From: Clostridiaceae bacterium
Lineage (GTDB): Bacteria; Bacillota; Clostridia; Oscillospirales; Acutalibacteraceae
Length of the DNA stretch: 33,464 bases
NCBI GenBank assembly: GCA_904501875.1
Contig: CAJGCQ010000004.1
Location: 1 to 33,464, forward strand
Direction of reading: 5' to 3'
Shown in pieces: positions 8,743 through 15,392 of this stretch (the stretch's first letter is position 1; each line of letters begins with the position of its first letter). The notes beneath the pieces are model-generated. The model saw nothing but the letters and a program-made list of their open reading frames with translations. It searched no databases and was not told where the DNA came from. The translations under genes were made by a program, and so were the position numbers.

Positions 8743-9918
8743 TTAGTTTACGGTAACCGTTACAACCTTAGAGGCTGTTCCCGCAATACCGTTAGCTAAA
8801 ATCTTTACAAAGTAATAATATTTACCCTTTGTAAGTGTAGTGGGGATTGTGTAGGATGCGCTTGTAGCTCCGCTTATCTTAACCGGAGATTTACCATTTT
8901 CGTCAATGCATGAATACCACTGGTAGGTAAGCGCAGCCTCACTTGTTGCGGTTACCGAGAGTGAGCCGCTGATGCTGCCTGAGGTTACAGTTTTATCGGC
9001 AGGCTGAGAAGAAATTTTGATTTCGGGAGAAATCCAAGCCCATACCGCGTCAAGACCACTCTTGTTTACGAAGACATCGTAATAAATACGGTAGTCAAAC
9101 TTATAAGCATCGGCATCAATGTTCTGCTCGGGTGTGAAAATTCTCATCTTCTCGGTCTTCTTTACAAGGTGAGCTCCACTCTTAGGACAAACTAGCATAT
9201 ATACCTCGCGTGCATTTTCCGCCGGTACAAAACCACCGTTCTCACCGCTGTTAAAGGTGTAGGCTGTCTTCATACGCTCGGAAACCACCGGAATAATCGC
9301 CACGCCGTTAATTGATTTTACCTTTAAGGTGATGTCACCCTGTTTAAAATCGGAAACGGTAATCATACGGGAAATTTCTGCAGAGTTCTGGAGCGCCGCA
9401 TACATATAGCTGTCTACAAAGGCAACCAGCTCCTCGTCATAGCCCACAACCGACTGCACCTCATTTATAAGACCGCAGAGCGCCTCATAGGGCTTCTCGG
9501 TGTTGCCGTTTAAAAGGTTAGATCTTGTTGCGGCAAGTCCTGCTAATTTTGAGATTACATAGGCGTCGCACTCGGGTACTACCTTAGTGCGCACATATTC
9601 GCCCAAAATCTTACCCGCAAGGTTCGCAATACCTGTCTCGCTCATATCCTCACGGTCAATCTGCAGGGAGCGGGCACGGTCCATCGCCATTGTGTAAGAA
9701 GTGTTAGACACAGTAATAGCACCCTTTGTAAAACCTGTATCACGGTCATAGTCTGCAAGACCCTGAAAATCCACGTCGGGGATTATTACGGTTTTAGCAC
9801 CTACAAACTTTGCGGCGAGGGCATTGTCTCCAAAAAAGCCTGTTGCACTCTTTTGTGAAAACATTTTATCAAGCTCTGCTGAATATCTGGTTGCGTTTTC
9901 AATAGAATTAATAGACAT
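8743..9918 (-). CDS. Major capsid protein with C-terminal Ig-like domain
   Basis: The 391-aa protein is the cassette's probable coat protein. Residues 1 to about 300 look like an HK97-fold coat of the P22/N4-gp56 kind: a helical N-terminus, VIIPDVDFQGLADYDR, and MAMDRARSLQIDREDMSETG, a stretch common in such coats. Residues about 302-391 form an Ig-like beta domain (SSQPADKTVTSG, then YQWYS, then GATSASYTIP and a strand-rich end), as in surface-displayed Ig domains of other phage capsids. ATG 9918 has AAGGAG upstream, the strongest ribosome site in the cassette, fitting high expression. It lies 25 bp after the scaffold gene. Confidence 0.85.
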   Translation of the reverse strand: MSINSIENATRYSAELDKMFSQKSATGFFGDNALAAKFVGAKTVIIPDVDFQGLADYDRDTGFTKGAITVSNTSYTMAMDRARSLQIDREDMSETGIANLAGKILGEYVRTKVVPECDAYVISKLAGLAATRSNLLNGNTEKPYEALCGLINEVQSVVGYDEELVAFVDSYMYAALQNSAEISRMITVSDFKQGDITLKVKSINGVAIIPVVSERMKTAYTFNSGENGGFVPAENAREVYMLVCPKSGAHLVKKTEKMRIFTPEQNIDADAYKFDYRIYYDVFVNKSGLDAVWAWISPEIKISSQPADKTVTSGSISGSLSVTATSEAALTYQWYSCIDENGKSPVKISGATSASYTIPTTLTKGKYYYFVKILANGIAGTASKVVTVTVN

Positions 9919-9943
9919 AATTTATCTCCTTAAATTTTAGATT

Positions 9944-10585
9944 TTATCGCCAAAGACCCTTTAAAAATTCGGCGGTCTCGGGACTTGTTCCGCCCTTGCG
10001 GTCGGTTTGTGAGCCAACGCTCAAAGCCTCATTATTTTCGCTTTGAGCCGCCGCCCTGCGGGCGTTCTTTTTCTCGTTATGACGGTATCTTAAATACTCA
10101 TCAAGCAAAAGCGTGCCCTTCATTTTTGCATTTTCAGTGACCGACTGCGGCAGGTCGGAAATATCCTTAATATTCGGGAACTCGGCTTGAAGCTCATTAA
10201 GTCCCAAATTTGTTTCGGGATTTTTTTCGAGTCCCAAAACATAGTCGGCCATTTCCTCATTTCCGCCGCATTCGTCTAAAAGCTCTTTTTTTCTTGCTTT
10301 CTGTTTTTCTTCTTCGAGTGCGCACAAAAATTCCGAAACACTTTTTCCGCTTTTTTGTGCGATTCGTTTTAAACTTTCGTAATCAGCGGCAATCGCCTCG
10401 AATTTAAGTCCCTTTTGGGCTAATTCCGTCGCCTCACTAAGACCCAAATTTCTTATTTCCTTGTTGTATTTTACAGGAACGAAAATTTCGTCGGCAGTTT
10501 CAGGTTTGGTATCCTGTGTAATAACCGCCTTATCCTTCTCCAAAGCCTCTGGTATTGCCTCGGTTTTAAGATCTACATTTTCCAA
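9944..10585 (-). CDS. Phage scaffolding-like protein
   Basis: This 213-aa, highly charged, helix-rich protein has an acidic N-terminus (residues 1-35), a middle with VPVKYNKEIRNLGLSEATELAQKG, and a basic then flexible C-terminus (RYRHNEKKNARRAAAQ... ending FLKGLWR). Scaffolds guide coat assembly into a procapsid and then leave, and they usually sit directly upstream of the coat gene, as here. The start appears to be TTG 10585 with AAGGAAG upstream; no in-frame ATG lies nearby. The next upstream gene ends 18 bp away. No protease domain is fused, and no separate capsid protease is present. Confidence 0.72.
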   Translation of the reverse strand: MENVDLKTEAIPEALEKDKAVITQDTKPETADEIFVPVKYNKEIRNLGLSEATELAQKGLKFEAIAADYESLKRIAQKSGKSVSEFLCALEEEKQKARKKELLDECGGNEEMADYVLGLEKNPETNLGLNELQAEFPNIKDISDLPQSVTENAKMKGTLLLDEYLRYRHNEKKNARRAAAQSENNEALSVGSQTDRKGGTSPETAEFLKGLWR

Positions 10586-10603
10586 AATAATTCTTCCTTT
10601 CTG

Positions 10604-10795
10604 TTATCTCTGTGACTGCTCTGTGCCGTCATAAGATAAAAAATTGCTGAATTCCCGCCTAAGCTTTTCTATTTCCTCGTTATCGGCGGGCTTGCAGTCT
10701 GCAGCTTTTTTGCTGTACCGTAAGCCAAGCGTTCCAAAAAGGAATCCGAAAAGGAACGCTGCGGCGGCGGACGCAATAATTGCCAATGCCGTCAT
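10604..10795 (-). CDS. Small single-span membrane protein in the head cassette (63 aa)
   Basis: From ATG 10795 (GGAGG upstream, 9-nt spacing; its ATGA overlaps the terL stop) the product has one hydrophobic segment at residues 3-25 (alanine-, leucine- and phenylalanine-rich) and then a charged tail with EEIEKLRREFSNFLSYDG. An N-out/C-in single span is likely, with the helical tail in the cytoplasm. It is not clearly a holin: there is only one span, no endolysin gene is nearby, and it sits between terL and scaffold. Role unknown; it could tether the packaging or assembly machinery to the membrane. Confidence 0.7.
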   Translation of the reverse strand: MTALAIIASAAAAFLFGFLFGTLGLRYSKKAADCKPADNEEIEKLRREFSNFLSYDGTEQSQR

Positions 10796-12093
10796 ATGTC
10801 CCAACCTCCGTTAAAATCAGATTCGGTTATATCGGGACGGTAGTAAGGCTCATCCCCGTCTTCAGGTTTTGGGTGAAACCGCTTAACATCCTCAAAAGCA
10901 TACCTTAATGCGTCGCATAAATGGTTGTCGCTGTCCTTTGGCATTCGTTTTCCGTTTTCTGTGGAATTGTCGTCATATACATATGAGGAAAGCTCCCTTA
11001 TCATATTTACGCAGTCGGGATTAACCGTAATTTTATATTCATTAATAGCGTTAATCCCGTTTAAGATGCTGTCCCTTCCCTTGACCGACGGCGTAATCCT
11101 TGAAATACCCAGCCGCCTTAAATCGTCGTTAGATTTTGGCTCGGCGCAGTCAGCCCGTATGCGTTCCTTTGCAAACCCAAGCCGCTTTATTTCCTCGGCA
11201 ATATCGCAGTTTAGCATACGCCGTTTGCAAAATTCACGGTATATGTAAAGCTCCTTGTCGATAGGGTTTGCCCAAAAGGCTAAAAAGCCTGTGGGATCAT
11301 TGGTATAGCCGTAGTCAAGCCCGAAAAAGCTTTTCCACTTATACTCCTCTTGCTTTGGAATTTCCTTTTTCCCTATCGTCCAGTTTTCATAAACCAGCCC
11401 ATCGGAAATTCCCCAGTTGCCAAGTCCCGCCACCTCATACTTGCGGCGGTTATTCTTTTTCATACGCTCAAATACCGCCCTGTCCGTATCGTCCAAAAAC
11501 TCATTTATTAAATAGTTGGTGGAAAAGGTAGCTGTCTCCGGATTTTTGGTGTCAAAAAAACGCTTTTTCAGCCAATGTGTACCGCTCCACGGATTAAAGG
11601 TAAGGGTAGTCTGCTTAAAAAGGGGTGGTTTAACATTTCCTCTCGGCATCGATAAATCCAGCTTGTCAAAATCAGCTTCCAAGGAAATTTCAAACGCCTC
11701 CTCAATCCAAACGAAATTTAAGTAACCCGTAGGAACGGTGGTAGAGGCAAGCTTTAACACATCGTCAAAGCCTCTGAAAATAATTTTTTGACCCGTTGGA
11801 GTATAGACCATTTCCATAGGCGAAACGGTATTTTTCCAAAGGTGTGAAACATTTAGGCGTTCCTGCGCCCATTTAAGCTGTGCAAAGGTGCTGTCGCGGT
11901 GGGTATTCATAACCTGACGGACAACAAGCAGATTACTTCCCTCATATTTCATCAGTCTGTAAATAAAATTAAGAGCAGTCGTCGCCGATTTTTTAGAGCC
12001 TTTGCCGCCCTTTAAAACCCTGTAGCGCCTCTCGCAGCTCCAAAAGTCATCATACCCGCCACCGATAATTTCGGAAAGCTTAATTTCCGACAT
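10792..12093 (-). CDS. terL: Phage terminase large subunit (TerL)
   Basis: TerL is the ATP-driven DNA packaging motor and end-cutting nuclease. The 433-aa protein shows the PBSX-type order: Walker A-like GGKGSKKSA (residues 29-37), Walker B-like YLNFVWIEEAFEIS, and an RNase H-fold nuclease with the acidic residues in FGLDYGYTND, IRADCAEPKS and DSDNHLCDALRYAF. All expected acidic residues are present, so the enzyme looks intact. I chose ATG 12093, which overlaps the terS end by 14 nt; TTG 12099 is an alternative two codons upstream. No strong ribosome site is visible, suggesting coupled translation from terS. Confidence 0.93.
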   Translation of the reverse strand: MSEIKLSEIIGGGYDDFWSCERRYRVLKGGKGSKKSATTALNFIYRLMKYEGSNLLVVRQVMNTHRDSTFAQLKWAQERLNVSHLWKNTVSPMEMVYTPTGQKIIFRGFDDVLKLASTTVPTGYLNFVWIEEAFEISLEADFDKLDLSMPRGNVKPPLFKQTTLTFNPWSGTHWLKKRFFDTKNPETATFSTNYLINEFLDDTDRAVFERMKKNNRRKYEVAGLGNWGISDGLVYENWTIGKKEIPKQEEYKWKSFFGLDYGYTNDPTGFLAFWANPIDKELYIYREFCKRRMLNCDIAEEIKRLGFAKERIRADCAEPKSNDDLRRLGISRITPSVKGRDSILNGINAINEYKITVNPDCVNMIRELSSYVYDDNSTENGKRMPKDSDNHLCDALRYAFEDVKRFHPKPEDGDEPYYRPDITESDFNGGWDI

Positions 12094-12349
12094 CGTCAAT
12101 AATTGTCACCGCCCTTGCTGTACCCGTTTTTTCCGAATCCTTTTCGCTTACGATCGAACGCAGCTCCTTTATAGCCGAAAGATCACCCGAAACGGCCTTT
12201 TTGTAAAGTGCAATCATAACTGCGGTTTTTCTTGTAGGATTTTTTACCTCAAATCCCTCGTCTTTCAGCGACTGAGCCTCCGCATCAGAAAGCTTTTCAT
12301 TAAGGAGCGTTTTCAGGGTTTTATAAAGTAGCTTGTCGTTCTCTCGCAT
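12080..12349 (-). CDS. Terminase small subunit-like protein
   Basis: ATG 12349 is chosen because GGGAGG lies 8 nt upstream; an in-frame ATG at 12409 lacks this. The 89-aa helical product contains FEVKNPTRKTAVMIALYKKA and then VSGDLSAIKELRSIVSEK, a pattern seen in small proteins encoded directly before terL in many Firmicutes phages (DUF5681-like or TerS-like). TerS recognises phage DNA and delivers it to TerL. It overlaps terL by 14 nt and is the first gene of the cassette. No convincing SigA promoter is visible upstream on the minus strand, so how the operon is switched on is unclear. Confidence 0.68.
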   Translation of the reverse strand: MRENDKLLYKTLKTLLNEKLSDAEAQSLKDEGFEVKNPTRKTAVMIALYKKAVSGDLSAIKELRSIVSEKDSEKTGTARAVTIIDDVGN

Positions 12350-12384
12350 GTTGTTTTCCTCCCGGCGATTGCTATAATATATCC

Positions 12385-12493
12385 ACTTGTTACGGACATT
12401 CACCGACATAAATATCAGCCTTTCAAACGAGCCTGATGCGGTCGGAGCAAGCTGTTCCTCGGTATGTCGGTAGAAGGTGTTCCTCTTACAACC
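12385..12493 (+). ncRNA. Candidate structured RNA of unknown family upstream of rpsO
   Basis: The stretch folds as a closed multi-branch structure. The closing helix pairs ACCGACATA (12402-12410) perfectly with TATGTCGGT (12463-12471) and extends outward with bulges through TTC/GAA, GGACA/TGTTCC and TTGT/ACAA. Inside are a stem ATCAG/CTGAT (12414-12418 with 12433-12437) and a hairpin GGAGCA/TGTTCC (12444-12449 with 12453-12458). The last helix needs a G-U pair that would be an A-C mismatch on the other strand, favouring the plus strand. A TATAAT lies at 12373-12378 with a poor -35. I do not recognise the family. It could instead be a leader or an overlooked coding remnant. Confidence 0.35.
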
Positions 12494-12528
12494 ACATTTT
12501 CAAACTTTAATTTCAAAATAAAAAAAGC

Positions 12529-12557
12529 TTTACTTTTGTAAACTTCCGTGATATAAT
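12529..12557 (+). promoter_or_regulatory. SigA-type promoter of rpsO
   Basis: TTTACT (12529-12534), a 17-bp spacer and a perfect TATAAT (12552-12557) lie about 100 bp upstream of the rpsO start. This would start transcription just before the leader structure at 12568-12633. Confidence 0.75.
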
Positions 12558-12567
12558 ACTAAAGCCA

Positions 12568-12633
12568 CCGTGTACTAAGCCTTTGGCGTCCGCCCTTTTA
12601 GGGAGTCACTTCGGCCTTTCGCTTGGTTGACGG
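12568..12633 (+). promoter_or_regulatory. Structured rpsO leader, putative S15 autoregulatory element
   Basis: CCGTGTACTAAGC (12568-12580) pairs with GCTTGGTTGACGG (12621-12633) in a 13-position helix broken only by a 2x2 internal loop and including one G-U pair. An inner hairpin CCCTTTTAGGG (12593-12603) sits in the enclosed loop. The helix ends 24 nt before the rpsO ATG. S15 is known to repress its own translation through diverse leader folds in several bacterial groups, so this position is suggestive. Direct S15 binding is inference. Confidence 0.5.
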
Positions 12634-12657
12634 ATGATATTTAAAGGAGTGAAAAAA

Positions 12658-12921
12658 ATGACTAAAGAATTAAAGCAGCAGATCATGAAGGATTACGCTA
12701 TTCATGAGGGTGATACTGGTTCTCCCGAGGTGCAGATTGCGCTTCTCACCACCAGAATCAATGAGCTCAACGCTCACTTAAAGGTTCACCCGAAGGATCG
12801 TCATTCTTACCGCGGTCTTCTCAAAATGGTAGGTCACAGAAGAAATCTTCTCGCTTACCTGCAGAAAAACGATATTGAAAGATACCGTGCAATCATCAAA
12901 AAGCTCGGCATCCGTAAGTAA
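12658..12921 (+). CDS. rpsO: 30S ribosomal protein S15
   Basis: S15 binds the 16S rRNA central-domain three-way junction early in 30S assembly. The 87-aa product is full length for the family, with hallmark stretches HEGDTGSPEVQIALLTTRI (residues 16-34), HSYRGLL and GHRRNLLAYL. ATG 12658 is preferred over the in-frame ATG at 12634 because AAAGGAG lies just upstream of it and the protein then starts MTKELKQ like other S15 proteins. It is followed by pnp, the conserved bacterial arrangement. Confidence 0.98.
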   Translation: MTKELKQQIMKDYAIHEGDTGSPEVQIALLTTRINELNAHLKVHPKDRHSYRGLLKMVGHRRNLLAYLQKNDIERYRAIIKKLGIRK

Positions 12922-12932
12922 TCAGTACACTG

Positions 12933-12964
12933 AAGGCAGATCGGCGTTTCGTTCGGTCTGCCTT
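12933..12964 (+). terminator. Hairpin after rpsO, partial terminator or processing site
   Basis: AAGGCAGA (12933-12940) pairs with TCTGCCTT (12957-12964), with further partial pairing inside. Only a weak TTATTGT follows, so it is probably a leaky terminator or a 3'-end stabiliser that sets the rpsO:pnp ratio. Confidence 0.45.
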
Positions 12965-13016
12965 ATTGTAAATGCGGCAAAATCAGACGCACGCCGTTTG
13001 ACAGTACCGTAATAAA

Positions 13017-13095
13017 AAGAGATTTTCGCGGTTTAGCGGTAAATCGAGTATCCGAAGCTTCGGGTATTGGATTTATTGCTAACCGAAAATCTCTT
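13017..13095 (+). promoter_or_regulatory. Long near-perfect hairpin in the pnp leader
   Basis: The 79-nt segment folds on itself along almost its full length: AAGAGATTTTCG (13017-13028) with CGAAAATCTCTT (13084-13095), then a short bulge, GGTAAATC with GATTTATT, and AGTATCCGAA with TTCGGGTATT around a palindromic AAGCTT centre. It ends 25 nt before the pnp ATG and has no U-run. In E. coli, RNase III cuts a pnp leader stem-loop as the first step of PNPase autoregulation. A comparable double-stranded target here is a reasonable inference. A TTGACA at 12998-13003 lies just upstream but lacks a good -10. Confidence 0.6.
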
Positions 13096-13120
13096 GAAAA
13101 AATTATAAGGAGATTTTAGT

Positions 13121-15325
13121 ATGTTTGAAAACTACAAGGTTTATGAAACCACCCTTGCCGGCAGACCCCTAAAGCTTGAAACAGGTATGATGGCGCAATT
13201 AGCAAACGCCGCCGTTATGGCTTCCTACGGCGAAACAAAGGTACTCTGCACCGTCACTGCCTCCGCAAAGCCTCGTGAAGGGGTTGACTTCTTCCCGCTT
13301 TCGGTTGATTATGAAGAAAAGATGTACTCTGTAGGCCGTCTGCCCGGCTCATTCACAAGGCGTGAGGGTAGAGCAAGCGAGAAGGCGATTCTTGCCTCCC
13401 GCTGTATCGACCGTCCTATCCGTCCCCTTTTCCCAAAGGATATGCGCAACGATTGCTCGGTTGTAGCAACAGTTATGTCGGTTGACCCCGACTGCTCACC
13501 CGAGGTTGCCGCCGCTATCGGCGTTTCGGCAGCTATCGCAATTTCGGATATTCCGTGGGCAGGCCCTATCTCGAGCGTTAATGTGGGTCTTGTAGACGGC
13601 GAAATTATAATAAATCCCAATTTGGAACAGCGTGCAATGTCCGACCTTAATTTGACCGTTTCCTCTACCGAGGATTTGGTTGCTATGATTGAGGCGGGCG
13701 CCAATGAAATTTCTGACGAGCTTATGTTTGACTGCATTATGGCGGGTCACGAGGCTAATAAGGAAATCGTTAAGTTTATAAACAGCATCGTTTCCGAAAT
13801 CGGCAAGCCGAAGTTCCAATTTGAGTCCAACGACCCCGATCCGGAAATATTTAAGGAAATCGAAGATTTCTGCATTGAGGATGTAAAAAAGGCGCTTGAT
13901 ACCGACGATAAAACCGTCCGTGATGCGGCACTCCTCCCAATTTACAATGCCGTTCACGAAAAATTCGATGAGAAGTTCGAGGGCTGCGAAGGCAAAATTG
14001 ACGAAATTATGTACCTTGTTCAGAAGCACGTTGTAAGAGACTGGCTCAAGAACGAAAAAAAGCGTGTTGACGGCAGAGGAATTGACGAAATCCGTCCGCT
14101 TAACGCTCAGGTCGACCTTTTACCCCGTGTTCACGGGTCGGGTATGTTCACAAGAGGACAGACTCAGGTTCTCTCTATTGCAACCTTAGCCCCTATAAGC
14201 GAGGCGCAAAAATTAGACGGACTTGACGAAGAGGTTTCCAAAAGATATATTCACCACTACAACTTCCCCTCTTATTCTGTGGGCGAAACAAAGCCCTCAA
14301 GAGGTCCCGGCCGCCGTGAAATCGGTCACGGTGCACTTGCTGAAAAAGCTCTTGTTCCCGTTATTCCCAGCATTGATGACTTCCCGTATGCTATCCGTGT
14401 TGTATCCGAGGTACTTTCCTCTAACGGCTCTACTTCACAGGGTTCAATATGTGGTTCAACCTTAGCCCTTATGGCAGCAGGTGTTCCGATTAAGGCTCCG
14501 GTTGCGGGTATTTCCTGCGGTCTTATCACAGGTGATGACGGCGTTTACGGCGACTTTATGACCATGGTTGATATTCAGGGTCTTGAAGACTTCTACGGCG
14601 ATATGGACTTTAAGGTTGCCGGAACTCACAAGGGTATCACCGCTATCCAGATGGATCTGAAAGTTCACGGTCTTACCCCTGAAATCATCAAGGAAGCCTT
14701 TGCAAAGACCCATAAGGCAAGGGATTACATTCTTGACGAGATAATGATCAAATGTATTCCGGAGCCGAGAGCCGAGCTTTCAAAATATGCCCCCAAGATG
14801 TTAACAACTCAGATTAGCCCTGATAAAATAGGTGATGTTATCGGTAAACAGGGCAAGGTTATCCAGTCTATTCAGGAGCAGTGCGACTGCACTATCAATA
14901 TCGAAGAAGACGGCCGTGTTTATGTTTCAGGTCTTGATATCGAAAAGGCTAAGCAGGCTATCTCGATTGTTGAGCTTATCGCTAACGACCCCGAGATCGG
15001 CAGCATCTACAGCGGTAAAGTGACCCGCCTTATGACCTTCGGCGCATTTGTAGAAATCGCCCCCGGCAAAGAAGGCCTCGTCCATATTTCAAAACTTGAT
15101 GTCAAGCGTGTTGAAAAGGTAGAGGATGTTGTAAATGTGGGCGATCAGGTTATCGTTAAGGTTACCGAGATTGACGACCAAGGCAGAATCAACCTCTCCC
15201 GTAGAGATGCGCTTGTTGAGGTAAACGGTGCTGTTGTGGAGCCCGACGCAGACGATGTTCCCCAACCCCGCCCCGCAAGACGAGATGGCGGAAGAGAGCG
15301 CCGTGGTTTTAAAAAGCACGATTAA
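13121..15325 (+). CDS. pnp: Polyribonucleotide nucleotidyltransferase (PNPase)
   Basis: PNPase degrades RNA 3'-to-5' by phosphorolysis and can add 3' tails. The 734-aa protein has two RNase PH-like domains (GRREGRASEKAILASRCIDRPIRPLFPK in the first, and RGIDEIRPLNAQVDLLPRVHGSGMFTRGQTQ, then SVGETKPSRGPGRREIGHGAL in the second), a KH domain around residue 567 onward (IGDVIGKQGKVIQSIQE) and an S1 domain from about 627 (YSGKVTRLMTFGAFVEI). A basic Arg/Gly tail ends the protein. AAGGAG lies 8 nt before ATG 13121. It follows rpsO and a long leader hairpin. Confidence 0.98.
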   Translation: MFENYKVYETTLAGRPLKLETGMMAQLANAAVMASYGETKVLCTVTASAKPREGVDFFPLSVDYEEKMYSVGRLPGSFTRREGRASEKAILASRCIDRPIRPLFPKDMRNDCSVVATVMSVDPDCSPEVAAAIGVSAAIAISDIPWAGPISSVNVGLVDGEIIINPNLEQRAMSDLNLTVSSTEDLVAMIEAGANEISDELMFDCIMAGHEANKEIVKFINSIVSEIGKPKFQFESNDPDPEIFKEIEDFCIEDVKKALDTDDKTVRDAALLPIYNAVHEKFDEKFEGCEGKIDEIMYLVQKHVVRDWLKNEKKRVDGRGIDEIRPLNAQVDLLPRVHGSGMFTRGQTQVLSIATLAPISEAQKLDGLDEEVSKRYIHHYNFPSYSVGETKPSRGPGRREIGHGALAEKALVPVIPSIDDFPYAIRVVSEVLSSNGSTSQGSICGSTLALMAAGVPIKAPVAGISCGLITGDDGVYGDFMTMVDIQGLEDFYGDMDFKVAGTHKGITAIQMDLKVHGLTPEIIKEAFAKTHKARDYILDEIMIKCIPEPRAELSKYAPKMLTTQISPDKIGDVIGKQGKVIQSIQEQCDCTINIEEDGRVYVSGLDIEKAKQAISIVELIANDPEIGSIYSGKVTRLMTFGAFVEIAPGKEGLVHISKLDVKRVEKVEDVVNVGDQVIVKVTEIDDQGRINLSRRDALVEVNGAVVEPDADDVPQPRPARRDGGRERRGFKKHD

Positions 15326-15337
15326 TTTTGTTAACAG

Positions 15338-15376
15338 ACAACCCCTACGGATAATCCGTAGGGGTTGTTGTATTAA
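15338..15376 (+). terminator. Intrinsic terminator after pnp (possibly bidirectional)
   Basis: ACAACCCCTACGGA pairs with TCCGTAGGGGTTGT (15338-15368), a 14-bp GC-rich stem, followed by TGTATTAATAA on the plus strand. It lies between convergent pnp and the glycosyltransferase gene and may serve both, though U-runs are weak on both sides. Confidence 0.7.
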
Positions 15377-15392
15377 TAAAATAAAAATAAGG

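Noticed and set aside
4709..12349. Complete prophage
   Set aside because: No integrase, repressor, replication, tail tube, tape measure, holin/endolysin or attachment repeats were found within the window, and host genes flank both sides.
12350..12499. In-frame open extension upstream of terS, reading back to a TGA at 12500-12502
   Set aside because: No ATG except 12409, no ribosome site before that one, and a strong GGGAGG precedes the ATG at 12349. The region also folds as RNA on the plus strand, so openness is probably chance.
13496..14029. 177-codon minus-strand ORF
   Set aside because: Antisense to the first RNase PH-like half of pnp; composition is a shadow of the real frame.
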